A stretch of 64,000 nt of DNA from Glaciozyma antarctica PI12 (GCA_002917775.1 KZ627161.1:346428-410427); one strand, 5' to 3'. Shown: positions 11,920 to 24,297, counted from the first letter of the stretch. Notes: generated from the letters alone by a model not told the origin. A program made the numbers and translations.

Positions 11920-12532
11920 GGAGTGGGAGGCTGGTTACTCCCCCCGTCGGTTCTTCGCATTGGTTCGTTTGGGCGTTGGTTGGGGACTCTTGAACTTCGG
12001 TTTACGGACGTTTTTTCGGTCTTTCGCGTTTTAGTCGTACGTTCGTTCGTGCTCTACTAATTTGGTATCCCCTTCTCCTCCCTTGTAACACTTGTAACAT
12101 AGGCCTCTCATGCTTTAGTGATCCCCCCCAAGCCCCCACACCTTCGCATCGTCGATAGCCCCAAGATGCAAGTCGTCGTCCAAGCTTTAAGCGAGACTGA
12201 GATTCGCGGAGCGTTCGAAGAGATCGCTGGAGAGGTGCTGGAGTCCTGAGCTCGAAGGCAGCGGCGCGTTGCTGTTGTCGCCGTCGAGGAATGCGCGGCT
12301 GCGAAGGGGTATAACCGCTCGGTCGAGATCTCGCTTCCGCAATCGCTCAAGCGGCTCACGAACAGCACTTCGTAGACGCCTCTGCCCAGACTGCGAAGGC
12401 AGGAGCCCCAGAAGGAGACGAGGAAATCGATGAAATCGATGAGGAGGAGGGGAGGCCGGCCCGACAGTGACGGAGAACAGTTCGAGCTTAGCGCTGAGCG
12501 TTTCTCTTTCTCCACCTCCCCAGTCACTCAGC
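11920..12532. other. Tandem intergenic region, GT32 gene to polyol dehydrogenase gene
   Basis: These 613 bp begin with a T-rich 3' flank (CTACTAATTTGGTATCCCC near 12055, TTGTAACACTTGTAACATA near 12084) that looks like a polyadenylation region. The rest is leader sequence ahead of the next ATG. Open frames on the minus strand (12108-12573) lack homology-like motifs. Confidence 0.45.
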
Positions 12533-14328
12533 ATGTCGCCCACGCCCGAGAACACCAGCGTTCCTACCACCAACTCCGCCTACGTCCTTCACGGGATCCA
12601 AGACGCGAGGATCGAGGAGCGCGCCGTGCCTAGCGATGTAGGACCGAACGAGTGAGTCCCAAGGTTAGAGGTACGAGCTAGCGCTTAGCGGAGGGACTGA
12701 TGCGCTCTTCACAGCGTGATCGTTGCACCCAAGAAGACTGGACTCTGCGGCTCCGACACCGTACGCCTGCTCAGTCGCTCGCATCCTCGCCGTCCGCTCA
12801 CGAAGCCTCTCCTCCTTCCTCTCTGCAGCACTACCTCACTCATGGACGTATCGGAGACTTTGTGGTGACGAACCCGATGATTCTGGGACACGAGTCTGCC
12901 GGGGTGGTGGTTAAAGGTGCGAGAGAAGGAGCGCAGGAGGTTCGAGGACAGGCGAGCTGATGGTCTGCTTCTTGGGGACAGTGGGGTCGGCGGTGAAGGA
13001 TCTGAAGGTCGGGGATCGCGTTGCGTTGGAGGTGAGGAGCTCTCCGAAGGGATCTTGGGAGCGTGAGCTGACATGTCGAGTCGCTCTAGCCTGGGGAGTC
13101 GTGCAGGCTCTGCTCGAGCTGCAAGGATGGTCACTACAACGTTCGCCACCGTCTCGACTCTCTGAGGAAGAGCGGAAGCTAACGCTCGACTTGCAGCGAT
13201 GCCCGGAGATGGTCTTCGCTGCCACGCCGCCCTACGACGGAACGCTTCAAGGCTTCTACACGCTCCCTTCTGATTTGTGCGTGCTTCGTCGTTCATCTAC
13301 GCTCGTCGAATGCTAATCTACGAACAACAGGTGCTACAAGCTTCCCGAGTCGTTCCCGAGTCGGTCTCGATAGCTCTCGTAAGTCTCGTCGGCCCATTCC
13401 TCCCGCTTCGCAGCTCACAATCTTCCTTACTGCAGATGGAGCCTCTCAGCGTCGCCGTCATGGCCGTCCACCAAATTGCTCAGATGCCGCACAACGCCAC
13501 CGTCGCCATCTTCGGTGCTGGACCCGTCGGCTTGCTCTGCATGGCCGTCGCGAAAGCGCTCGGCGCGCGCTTCGTTCTCGCCATCGACATCCAGGAGCCT
13601 CGCTTGGAGTTCGCCAAGAAGTACGCAGCTTCGGAATACTTTGTGCCTTCCAAAATGCAGGACGGGGAGGAGCGGATGGCGTACTCGCGTCGACAGGTGC
13701 GTGTTCTGCGTGCGGAATTTCGTGACGAGGGACTTGCTGATACTTCTTCGTGCAGTCGGAGACTATTCGCGAGCAGTTTGGATTCGCAGAGCGAGGACCT
13801 GGAGGAGTCGATCTTGTCGTTGATTGCACCGGAGCGGAGGTCTGCATTCGGACTGGTTTATTCCTCGCGAAGCACGGCGGTACCTTCGTTCAGGTCAGTC
13901 CCCGTCTTCATTCTTCGTTGCGATTACTCATGATCTCCCTCTATTGCAGGTCGGAATGGGGGCCGACAACGTCAGCATTCCCATCACCCAGGTCCTCAGC
14001 AAGTGCGTTACCTCCTTGATCTTCCTCTCGCCGAATGCCTCTGACCTCATACTTTCAGGGAGTTGACGATCAAGGGAAGCTTCCGATACGGTCCTGGATG
14101 TTACTCGCTTGCGATCGACCTCGTTGCCCGAGGCGCCATCGACTTGGGACCTCTCATCACGCATCGGTTCGTCTCTCTCGCCCCTTCGTCGAAGCTCTCG
14201 GGTTCTCACTTCCGCTCTTTCTCAGCTACGCGTTCAAGGATGCGGGACTTGCGTTCAAGGCGAACCAGGATGGAAAGGGAGCGGATGGCGTTCCTCTGAT
14301 CAAGGCGATCATCGACGGGCCTCTCTGA
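12533..14328 (+). CDS. XYL2: Medium-chain polyol dehydrogenase, xylitol dehydrogenase (D-xylulose reductase) type
   Basis: Role: NAD-linked oxidation of xylitol (or sorbitol) to the ketose in the cytosol. Seen: catalytic zinc motifs [13 protein letters not shown] and [30 protein letters not shown], the hallmark of xylitol/sorbitol dehydrogenases; [14 protein letters not shown]; and the Rossmann motif [20 protein letters not shown] followed by [16 protein letters not shown]. The Asp at the end of the second strand indicates NAD rather than NADP. Unlike the structural-zinc-less yeast xylitol dehydrogenases, this one keeps all four structural-zinc cysteines ([16 protein letters not shown]). About nine introns are present. 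The end is [12 protein letters not shown] and TGA. XYL2 versus sorbitol dehydrogenase cannot be settled from sequence alone. The stop lies only 51 bp from the convergent MDM10 stop. Confidence 0.87.
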
Positions 14329-14379
14329 GCACGAACATGAGCCGGAATCTCAAAACGCTTGGCTTTCGATACGTTCTGC

Positions 14380-15953
14380 TCAGCTCCAATATTGCACGCC
14401 AATTCCTACGCTCCGAATAGGGCTCACGCGTCCTCCACTGCTACCCGCCAGCCGAAGGTCTGCGACGACGCCGAGCGAGACGAGAAAGTCTCCTAGCCGT
14501 CCTTCCCATAATAATGCGAGATCCTGCAGATGCTCAACGTCAGTCTGGCGTCGCATTGGCGTCGAGATAGGATGCGAACGTACCGTGTTTGTTGACGCGC
14601 GGAATTTAAGAACTCCCACAACCTCGCCCGCCTCGACTCGCTTGTCCTCCGCCGAATGAGCGACCGCCACTTCCTCGACCAGCTCCCTTCCAAACGCATC
14701 CCAGTTTGCCTTGGGCACGGCGACGTTCCGCCGCGTCCTGCACTACCTTCTTCCGTCGCTGGAACCAGTAACCACCGACGGTGAGGTCGGCGTCGTAGGA
14801 GAATAGGTTAAAGTCGAACCGACTGCCCAGTGCCGAGTCCGGCGACACAGCGACCGAGTACGCCGTCGAAAGCTGTCCCATAATCGGGTTGAGCGTCGCC
14901 GTGATCGTGGTAGGAGGCTGCGAAGGTCCCGCCGCATTCGGTTCTGGCAGCGTCGAGAACCTCACGCCCGTCGAAACGCCCGCGCTCCTCTCCTGTGCAC
15001 TAAAGTACACCTCTCCTCCCGCGCTCCACCGTCCCTTCAATCCCGTTGACATCTCCTCCTCCTCATCCACCACTCGCTCCCTTCGCTCCGACGTCGATTC
15101 AACCTTCTCCGACTCCACCCCACTCCCCGCTTTCCCAAAATTGTACAGCCCACGCGCACCCCACATCCCATCTCCGAAAGCATAGCTGTACTCGCTGCTC
15201 CACCGCCCCGTATCCTGCTGAAGCTTGACTTCGAGCTCGCTGAGCCGGGCGGCGGTGCCGGAGGGGCTGCTGGAGGTGGGCGCGGCGTCGTCGGAGGGCC
15301 ACGCGAGGGCGGCAATCGAGAGAGGGGAAGGGACGGAGATGAGGGAGACGAGGGATTGGAGAGTTGGGGAGAGACGGTGGACGTAGAGCGCGTCGAGGCG
15401 TGGAGAGGGAGCGTACAGGCGACCGTAGAGGAGGTAGTCTGCCAGCGCCGTTAGCTCTGAATCTTCCTTTCGAGTCTATCTTGAGCTCACCCTGCTTGTC
15501 AACGCGTTCCCCTGCCAGCCAGGTCGGTTGTGCGCCCTCGCGCAGCTCAGGCCGAACCGGCAGCGCTCCCACCGCAAAGCTCTGCACCACGTCCTCCAGC
15601 TTCAGCCGATCCGCTCCATGAGCCGTCCCCTTCGTGCTCGTGAGCCCCAGCGGCGCAGTGCTAAAGACATAGGTGAGCTGTCCTGCGAGAAGCGGACTTG
15701 GAGGAGGGCCGAGGACGGGAGCGGGTGTCGGTGGATAGGTGAGTGGGTGGGAAGGTACGAGGGCGGAGAGGGAGAGGGAGGACGCGAAAAGTGGTGTTGG
15801 GCGATGGGAGAGGGCGAGGTGGAGGCCTGGGGGGATGGGGAAGTCGAGGAGGTTGCGCGAGGGGAGGGTGAGGGAGCTGTAGTGATTGTCCAGGTACCAG
15901 TTGGTCGTGTGGAAGTAGTCCCGTAATAGCTGGGCTGCTTGTGGATACACCAT
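14380..15953 (-). CDS. MDM10: ERMES beta-barrel subunit MDM10
   Basis: Role (known): outer-mitochondrial-membrane beta barrel of the ER-mitochondria encounter structure, also linked to SAM assembly. Seen: start MVYPQAAQLLRDYFHTTNWY, then DNHYSSLTLPSRNLLDFPIP, the conserved MDM10 opening; GRLYAPSPRLDALYVHRLSP; RFDFNLFSYDADLTVGGYWF; and the closing strands LALLWEGRLGDFLVSLGVVA with SVGIGVQYWS. One intron near 15493-15441 is clear. Near 14735-14750 the frame moves by one base between GGYWFQRRKK and VPKANWDAFGREL with no credible intron, so the coding sequence as given is interrupted there. The start at 15953 fits family length and the conserved N-terminus. Longer upstream frames (to 16115) carry no conserved sequence. 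Confidence 0.85.
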
Positions 15954-16387
15954 CGAGCAAGCTCGGTGGTAGAGAACGTCGGGGAAGGGGGAGAGTGGGA
16001 GAGGAGCACAGTCGCCTTTCGAGCTCTCGACAGCCAACAGGTTTTGCTGGTTCTCTGCGGTCGTGCTCAACATCATAACGAGCACAGGAGAATCCAGCAT
16101 AACATGGCAGGGCAACTGCTTCTAACGCCTCGCGCAACAGCCGAAACTAGCCGCGCATCCACCCCTTCGCACGCCTCCAATGAGACGCTACGCGAGCTGC
16201 CCGCGCCAGACCCGTACAGCCTGGCTGTGCGTCATGGGAACCAGTCGAGAGGTACGGCGCAGTGCAGAAGCGGTCGAAGAATGAGGAGAAGGCCCACGGG
16301 CAGGTCGTCCGAAGTCGAATCTGCATTCCGACGAGCTTAGCAACGGCGCACGACGAAGGAGAAAGGAAGCACGCACACCCTATCCGA
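15954..16387. other. 5' flank of MDM10 and 3' flank of MED20-like gene
   Basis: These 434 bp lie between two minus-strand genes. They should contain the MDM10 promoter and the 3' UTR of the gene to the right. I see no conserved protein or RNA element. Confidence 0.45.
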
Positions 16388-17541
16388 TCAAAGCATGCCC
16401 TCCTTCTTCAGCAACTGAAGATACGTGAACGCCGAGTGCTTCTCCGTCCACTCCCACTCGCCCTGCTCTTCGCCCTGCGACAGGTTCGGTCGGTCGACCA
16501 GTCCCGCTTCGTAAAAGTCCTCGTCAGGAACGACGATCCATTCGATTTCTCCAGCTGCGACGGCTTGCGGAGGGAAGAGTGTCGAGACAAAGTCCTGGAG
16601 GTAGGTCGAACCGGCTGGGAGATAGGGTACGGCGAGGTATGTCGCCTGCGATCAACCAGGGTCAGCTTCAGCTCCCTCAGAAAGGCTGCACAGACTGACC
16701 TCTACTAATACGCCTCGCGACGTCCCTCCTGCTGCTCCTCCCTTGACGGCCACAGCTCCGACCTTGACCTCCCAATCCCCCAAAGTCCCTCCCACTCCTC
16801 CGCACGCAAAGACGAATCCATCGATGGTGATAGCCGTGCTCCTCGCAATCCACGCGCCGACATTGGGCGAGTTGGCTGACGGTCCTCCGCCGAGCAAGAC
16901 GCGCTGAAGGAAGGCGTCGAACGGGGTCGACTGAGGTCCGCCAGGTGCTCCTCCTGCGAGGGCGCAGTACGTCCAGCGCGTATGAGGAGGAGCTGGCGGT
17001 AGGGACGCCGGCTCAAACTCCATCATACTCCCCTCCGCCATTCCCAGCCCCACCCCAGGCACCTCCTGCTCCCGCTTCGGCGCGACCGGATCCTCGACAA
17101 AGACCTTGACCTGCTCCGCGTTCCCGTGCGTGACGATCCGGACCACGAACAAGTTCCTCCCGTCGTCCTTCCTCTTCTCGCCGAGGCTGAGATCCCGGTC
17201 CGTCCGCGTCGCGCCGTTCTTCTTGCCCGTACCAGCCTGCGAGCCGGGGAGTCGGAAAGGGCGGACTTGGACAACGCGTCGACCTGTAGCGTGACCTCCT
17301 AGCTGGGTCGTGATGGTGCGCGCGATGATGGGGACGCTGGATTGGCTGTTGCCGACCTTCCATCGCGCCAGAATCGTGGTGGGAGCCATTCGAGCGGCGG
17401 CGAGGTTGGAGGGAACCAGGGAGCTTCGGGGTAAGGCTGTAACGACGAGATAGGGTCAGCGTGTACTCTGCTCCATCCCTGAAAGAGTTCCTGACCTTTG
17501 GAGAGAAGCTGTGGATCCGGAGGGGTGAACGCGGGAGACAA
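16388..17541 (-). CDS. MED20: Probable Mediator subunit 20 (TRF-like fold)
   Basis: Seen: MSPAFTPPDPQLLSK at 17541, an intron ending CGTTACAG, then a long exon with MAPTTILARWKVGNSQSSVP and RNLFVVRIVTHGNAEQVKVF. Near its end come FDAFLQRVLLG, GAWIARSTAITIDGFVFACG, GGTLGDWEVKVGAVAV and GVLVEVSL. The last exon has ATYLAVPYLPAGSTYLQDFV, EIEWIVVPDEDFYEA and FTYLQLLKKEGML. The order (RW motif, strand block, a G-D-W-x-V-x-V-G block followed by R-G-x-x-V-E-V, short C-terminal helix) resembles fungal MED20, a head-module subunit that pairs with MED18 to contact RNA polymerase II. The match is by remembered pattern and is weak in the first half. Otherwise treat it as a conserved unknown. It diverges from the kinase gene at 17884. 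Confidence 0.5.
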
Positions 17542-17883
17542 GCGTCAAGGCGTTCAGCCCTCTAGCCCTCTTGACCTCCGCCAACCTCCGCCAACTCATC
17601 CAACCTCAGCCAAGCCTGTCAACCACTTGAACGAGCTCAAATCGGCACTAAGGGCGCCAGCACTCAGGCTCACCACACCCCCGGAGCCCCCGGAGCTCCC
17701 CGCGTCGAATCCAGCTTTGACTCGCTCCGCGCCTTCCCTCCCCGCTATCCTTGTCACCTTCCTATCAAGATCTTTCAGCGCATCCTCGACTATCTGTGGT
17801 AGCCGACTCTTCACTGTGAGCTCCGCTACTCTGCCGCGCAGCTCGGAGGCCCGAGGGAGCTGACCCTGCCTTTACACAGATCG
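17542..17883. promoter_or_regulatory. Divergent promoter with 5'-UTR intron for the mitochondrial kinase gene
   Basis: These 342 bp lie between divergent starts. No ATG occurs on the plus strand until 17884. A standard intron (GTGAGC donor near 17816, GCTGAC branch, ACACAG acceptor at 17880) ends just before that ATG. The kinase transcript therefore probably has a non-coding first exon. Confidence 0.55.
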
Positions 17884-19639
17884 ATGTCGCGCACGACCAC
17901 CAAGAGCAGTATCCCCAAGTTCTACCAGAACCGAGCTGTGGAGAAGTTTGCCGCCAAGCCCTCGACACCCATCTCGCTTCGCCACCTCGTCAATATCGGT
18001 CGGTATGGTCGGAACAAGGGTGAGAAGGATGAGGGGGAGAAGCTGCTGAAAGGAGGCAACTTTGTGAGTTGCTGGAGCTGCTGGAGTGAAGCAGGGAGCT
18101 GACCGTAGTGTGTGGGTGTGCAGTTACGAACTGAGCTACCAACGAGGCTCTCGCATCGCCTGCGAGACCTGCAATCGCTCCCGTTCATCGTCGTCTCTCA
18201 TCCTCGACTCGAGCATGTCTACGACCTGTACCTTGACGCGTTCGAGCGGTGCGTACTTCGTAAGACCTGATGAAGATCGGAACTGAGCGTCTCGTGCGCA
18301 GGATACGAAAGTACCCCGTGCTTCACACGCTGGAGGACAACGACCGCTTCTGCGCGTTCATGCAGGATACTCTGGATCGCCACCAGGTCGTGATTCCCGA
18401 GGTAAGCTTTGCAGTGTGCACCATTGAGAGAGCACAGCTAACCTGCGTTTGCAGCTCGCTATCGGGTTCGTCGCGCTGGGATTCCGTAGCTTGCGGAGGA
18501 GGAAGCTGATTCGTCTCTTCGCAGGATGGCCGAATCGTCCCCCGTCGTTCTCACTCCCCAAGGCCTCGACACCTTCATGACTCGCATGCTGCGCTCGCGC
18601 ATCTCTCGACGCGTCATCACGGAGCAACACATCGCCTTGACGCAGCAATTCCGCGAACGTCAGCGGAAAGGCAAGGGCAAGCCGGACGACGAGGAGCGGA
18701 GAGTCGGGGTGGTTGACACGCGGTTGAATGCTGCTGAGGTGGTGAAAAAGTGTGCGAGTTTGCTGAATCAGAGAGGAGGACCGGAGGGAACGGTACCGGT
18801 CGTGTTGGATGGGCAGCTCGATACGACGTTCGCGTACATCCCGGAGCATCTCGAGTGCGTTCTTCTCATTCTTCTTCTCCTTACGCTTTCTGACTATGTG
18901 CTTTTATAGGTACATGCTTTTCGAGCTCATCAAGAATGCGGCGCATGGAACCGTCGCAGAACACGGTGCGGAGAACGTCCATCTCCACCCCATCGTCGTC
19001 ACGATCGTCCATGGTCCTCGAGATCTCCTCGTGCGAGTCTCCGACCAAGGTAGGCTCTTTTTCGGCGTCTCCTTGCCCTTCCATTCCTAACGACCCCTAC
19101 GCAGGTGGCGGAATTCCTCCTTGGGGAGGCCTCCCTCCTCGGCCAGACCCTCTCACCACCGACCTGCTCGGCTCCTCTCCTCCCCTTCTCTCCGGCCTCA
19201 CTTCCCAACGCCTCGACATCTTCTCGTTCTCCCACATGCGTCGCCTCCATCTCCACCACACCTCTGCCGGCGGAGCGCCTCTCGTCGGGACGGAGGGGAG
19301 CAGTGAGAGCGCGATCACGGCGCTGAGAAGGATGGGAAAATTGACGGGGACTGTGGAGGAGCAAGTGGGGAGGAAGCAGGTCGAGGGAGCGGGAGCGAAG
19401 GAGCAGCGCGAGGCGACGGATTTGATGGATGCGCAGATGAACAGCGGGATCGGCCTGCCTTTGGCCAAGATGTTTGCAGAGTGTGTTTGATGGGCTTTCG
19501 GTCGAACTTTGGGAGGTGCTGATGAGCTCTGTTTGGTGCAGATACTTTGGAGGGAGCCTGCAGATGAACACGGTGCGCGGGGAGGGGTCGGACGCTCAGC
19601 TCGTCGTGAAGAAGATTGGCACGCCGCGGGATGCTTGAG
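17884..19639 (+). CDS. Mitochondrial pyruvate / branched-chain 2-oxoacid dehydrogenase kinase
   Basis: Role: a GHKL-fold kinase of the mitochondrial matrix that inactivates the E1 subunit of pyruvate (or branched-chain) dehydrogenase. Seen: IPKFYQNRAVEKFAAKPSTP and ISLRHLVNIGR, then RTELPTRLSHRLRDLQSLPF, typical of the N-terminal helical domain; MLRSRISRRVITEQHIAL; the N box MLFELIKNAAHGTV; the G1 box VRVSDQGGGIP; and the G2 region NSGIGLPLAKMFAEYFGG. A charged insert of about 60 residues lies between G1 and G2, as in yeast Pkp2. About seven introns are present, and a further intron lies in the 5' UTR. PDK versus BCKDK cannot be decided from these motifs. The start is fixed by the absence of any upstream ATG. 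Confidence 0.87.
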
Positions 19640-19789
19640 TAGAGAAGCAAAGCTATCACTTGTTGTCACTCTCGTGCCTTTAGCAAGAACGAGACAAGAA
19701 AGAAAGCGAAGTTGAAAAAGACGGTGTTGAGAGTCAGCGCCGGCACAACAACTCTTGTTTCTCCTCCCCCCCGCCTGGCGGACAGCTCG

Positions 19790-22700
19790 ATGGCGCTGCT
19801 TCGATGGCTTGTCCGAGTCTTTCGACATGGACCGCCACGTTTGGCTGTCTCGGTCCTGCGCGCGTCCTTTGCAATCGTCCTCGCCCACATCCTCATCTTC
19901 CTCTCCTCGTTTGACCGTCTATCGCCGTACCCCGTGGCTCTCAACGCCGTCAGCCGGCTCTCTCGCTAAACAGTACAGGTACTGACTTCGTATCCGCGTA
20001 GACCATCCTCGTCGTGGTGTGCGCGGCACCCGGGAGGAGCGTAGGCGGATGCGTCGAGGCGTCTCTTCTTGGAGGCGCAGGCGTGGCGGCGGGAGTTGTC
20101 ACCTTTGTGATCTTGGGTCATCTAGGTAAACACCAGCTCTCCCACTTGCTTGCTAGTGCTGAGCCTCCTGTTCTTCTCAGGGAGCTCTCCAGTCGGTCAA
20201 GGAATCTGCTTCGCTATTGCGGTGTACCTTGGGGCTCTACTCCGGGCGAAGGGTCCTCGCTGGGTCACTTACTACCTCGTAAGATACATTCACATGGCTC
20301 CACGGTGCAGGATGCTCGCTGATCCTGTTCGTTCCACAGTTTTCGATCCTCCTCGGCTTTCAGGTTAGCCAGCTTGCTCGTTCCACCCCGAACGGGCACT
20401 CAGCTTTTCTCGCAGGGCATCTACACCACCGTCGTGAACGAGGGACAGTTCTCCAAGGAGGCTCTGCTCGGCTACTTCCAAGCCTACGCCTGGGGCATCG
20501 CCATCGCCCTCATCGTGACGCTGCTCGTCTGGCCCGTCAGCGCGGAGCGAGAATGTCGCGACCTCCTCGTAACCTCGCTCCAGCACGTTTCGACTCTTGC
20601 CCATTTGACGTGCAAAACGTACGCCAAAGAGATCAACAAGGACGAGGAGGTGCGGGGCTTTCTCTCGAAGTCTGCGCGCTTTCGACTGACTTGGTCGCGA
20701 GCAGGAAGTACGAGATCTCTTGGTGGAGACCATTCGAGGGGACTTTGGAGCGCTCACTGCGAGGCTTGAGGAAGCGTCTTTCGAGATTCTTTATACGCGA
20801 TGGAGCATGAAGGACTACTCAACGATCATCCAGCGAGTCCGAGGTTTACAGCAAGTGAGTGGCCTTCCGCCAGTCGCTCCTTTCTCTCTCTGACGTGCAT
20901 CTTAAGGCTCTCATAACTTCTTCAAGCGCACTAGAGCTCATCGACAACCTCGACCCCGAAGGCATCAACGTTAGGCGCCACCTTCTCGCAAAGAGCGAAG
21001 CTGCTGCTACGTTTGGTGACTTCCGCCATGGTGAGTGCAGTACACCAATTGTTTAGAGTGTACTGACATGGTTCATTGCTAGGTATCGACATCGTAATCG
21101 CTGAGATCATCGACGAGCTTTTGGGACGCGACGCGCTCCTCCCAGAACAGTACACGATGCAGACTCCCGAGCCTGACGTGGAAGCTCACATCGACATGCC
21201 CGCCTTGCGTCGAGTAGGCACCATTGGTTCTTCGCGGGAGATCGCAACGATTGGAGCGCGACTTCGTCGTGAGGTCCGACGGAGCGAGGTTCGGCACCAC
21301 CACATTCGGCACGGGAGCATAACGGATGGCCGCCCTTCACGAATCCCAGAGGAGGGCTCTTCACGACCTTCCTCTCGACCTTCCTCCCGACCTGCCTCCC
21401 CGCATCATCCGTCCAGGCCCTCCTCCTCGCGTCACCCTTCGCACTCAGCGAGCAATCCCAATCCCAATCCCAAACTCAATACCTCAATTCGATGGCGTCT
21501 CCTACTTTCGACGGGCGTGGGACAGATTCTCAAAGGTTCAGACCGAGGGGATCTTTCGATTGATCAAGGATGGAGCTCTTCAAGTCGAGGACGTTCTCCG
21601 AATCGAGGCGGGGATGCCGAGCTTGCAGGCGATGTACGTTCCTGCTTCAGTCGCGATTATACCTGCTGATGTTTTTCTCGCTGTGCAGGTACAGCGAACG
21701 CCTACCCAAAGCTTGGACGTCCTCCTTGATCTCCTCAACTCCTCTCCAACGCCTTCGATCCCGCGACACGTCGGCCAGCTCAGCCTCCCTCCCTCTCGAA
21801 GCCGACATTCTAAATCTTCCAGTCGAAGACGCTCCGTGCTCCGAGGCGATGGTCAAGAGCTACAGCTTGCTGTTCGGTCTCGGGTGCGTCTTCTCCACTC
21901 TCCTCCTCAATCTAATCTCGCTAACGCGCCGGTCCTTAGCCAACTCAGCGACGAGCTCTGCGCGCTGCACGGCGTCGTCAAAGCCAAGCGTACCAAGCGG
22001 CTACGATTCCACATCTTCGAGCGGTCGTTTCGCTGGAGATCGCCCGAGGACCCGATGTCGCTTCAGGAGGCTCTGGCGGCTCTTCGAGGAACAGCCTACA
22101 CCGCGCCCCCCATTCCTCTGATCAGCCGCCTCAGTCGCGCAGAGCAGTGGTTTCGCAAGGATGCAAGTGCCTGTGAGTCCCTTTCAGCTCCGACCTGAGC
22201 GCCTTGCTGATGCGTTCGCTTCTGCAAGACGCTGCGAAAGTTGTACGTCGTGTTTCTACTCTGCTCCTCCCCCGCCTTGCTAATCTTTCATTTTGCGCAG
22301 GCGATGGGAGCCTCCGTCTATACCGTTCTTCTTCTCGCGCCTGGCCCTCGCTCGTTCTTCATCAACTACGGTGCGAAGCTACTTCGCGTCGACTCTCGCT
22401 GCTGTCGCTAATCTATCGCCTCTTTGGCAGGCATGACTTCGTCCCTCATCACCGTCATCGTCGCCATCTCACCGACGCTGGGCCAGTCGTTTCGAACGTT
22501 CCTACTTCAGCTCACTGGCACCGGTGCGTCGTCGTAGCTTCCTGTGCTAGAGTACTGGGCTGACAAATTTGCCAGGACTCGGATCTCTTTATGGCCTCGT
22601 AATCCTAGAGATCTTCAAGAATGTCGGAGGGTACGACTACAATCCGTGCGAACCTCCCCCAGCCTTCGTCGCGCCCCCAGTCTGAATGAGATTCGCGCGC

Positions 22701-24093
22701 TTCGCAGGTACGGCTTAACAGCTGCTCTTGCTCTATGGGCTGGGCTCTCTTCATGGGTCTTCTACGTCGACGCCAAGTACTACACGGCTGGTCTGCTCCT
22801 GATGACAGGTGCGAGCAACGTGAGCGTCGTTCTTCCTCTATCCTCTGCTGCGTGCTGACGAGTCTCGCAGATTGTCATCCTAGAATGGCTCTACAGCACG
22901 ATACCAGTTTTGGGAGAAGGCATCGCTGGACCTCCGCTGAGGGCGGGTGAGTCCTCTGTTTCGTCTTCTCCGCGCCGAATACTGAGAAATCTGCCAGCGT
23001 ACGCGGTTGCGACGATGTGTATATCGATTCTAATCGCAGCCGCCTTCCAGCTCCTTATCTTCAGGACACCTGCACGACGACAACTGCGTTTGAACATCGC
23101 AGCGGTCACGTTCGGCCTTTCGTCTTACAACACCCTCCTTCAGTCGAACGTACGTCCTTCTGCCGTCTCCCTCACCAGACTTTAGTAACGCTCGTCGCAG
23201 ATCAATGCTGTTGCTCCCGCCGACGACGCACCAGCACCTCCTCCCGAGGCCCTCGCAACCATCCAACGGGTACATCCTCTCGCTTTCACCTTTCCAGGCC
23301 ACAGCTAACGCTTTCGTTCCAGGAGCTCATCAAGAGGGAGACGAAGCTCCAATCTCAGATTATCGCCCTACGACCGGTGTGGGAGTTTGCTCGAGCCGAA
23401 CCGAACCTATCGCTGCCGTTCCGAGGACCTCTGCTTCTCAAGATCATCAGGAGCCATCAGGTGCGCCTCAGAAACGTTGGTGCTTTCGAAGGGCTAATGT
23501 GTCGCGTCTAGATTATCTTGGATCGATTGCGCGAGGCGCGTACGGCGGTGGGCAGCGAGGGTTTTAACCAGACGATCCATCACGATTTCGCCAGCAAGCT
23601 GTTCCCGTACAGGCTTCATTCTCAACGTCTCGCCAGAACTCTCTTCTACCTCAGCGCAACTTCTCGTGAGCGCGATTTGCAGAACCTCCCCGCGAGGATT
23701 TGCTGAAACGTTCTTCGCAGTCGTCAGCAAGACTCCGCTGCCTCGAGATGTGCCGTCTTCAAGACCTACCTGGGCGAGCTTCGAAAACGACGCACTGGTA
23801 CTGTCGAGGCGATTGAGTCAGATGCCGCAAGGGGAGGAGGAGCTCCGACGACCAGGCTTCCTCAGATACTGGTAAGCATTCTTCGCCTTTCGCTTCGCTG
23901 CAACCCTCGCCAACTCCTGTTTACCTGTTTAGGTTCTACTTGGTGAGCTTAGGTTCGGTTTCTGCCGAGCTGGAAGAGCTCGAGCACCATCTCGGAGAGG
24001 TGAGCACGCCCATTCGTTCGTCCTTTGCTGCGCTGACGCCTCACGTCGAAGCTGTTTGGCGTGCCGGAGATGACCAACCCAAATATAACCTAG
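19790..24093 (+). CDS. BRE4: BRE4-like multi-pass membrane protein (ArAE_2 / FUSC-like)
   Basis: Role: relatives of yeast Bre4 (brefeldin-A sensitivity) are ER/endomembrane proteins resembling aromatic-acid exporters; transport is assumed, not shown. Seen: the first membrane block LRASFAIVLAHILIFLSSFD is spliced (intron near 19933-20002) to TILVVVCAAPGRSVGGCVEA, then LGYFQAYAWGIAIALIVTLL with VWPVSAERECRDLLV. A long cytosolic region follows (GIDIVIAEIIDELLG, and WDRFSKVQTEGIFRLIKDGA after the repeats). A second membrane block holds MGASVYTVLLLAPGPRSFF, LGSLYGLVILEIFKNVGGYD and YAVATMCISILIAAAFQLLI. The C-terminal helical part (RELIKRETKLQSQIIALRPV, FASKLFPYRLHSQRLARTLF) ends LFGVPEMTNPNIT. 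About 15 introns are present. The frame shifts by one inside an Arg/Ser/Pro repeat tract (21364-21471). It lies only 150 bp downstream of the kinase gene. Confidence 0.82.
21364..21471 (+). repeat. Short coding tandem repeats in BRE4-like gene
   Basis: Three near-identical 12-bp units (CGACCTTCCTCT type) at 21364-21399 encode Arg-Pro-Ser-Ser. Three AATCCC hexamers lie at 21454-21471. The two neighbouring reading frames are both open here, and the conserved frame changes across this tract. Confidence 0.7.
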
Positions 24094-24297
24094 GAGGGCT
24101 CGTGTACCGACCTTGTACATCACATAGATAGCACTGCATTCATAGATCCCGCAAGAACACGTTTGCGAGACTCAGCTTTGCTCGGTTCTCGCTTTCGCTT
24201 TTCGCCTCGCTCTCCCGAATCGGCTGCTCTCGTACTCCTCTCGAATGAACATGAGCGATGCGGAGAACAACGATCAAGTTGCTCATGAGCCAAGATT

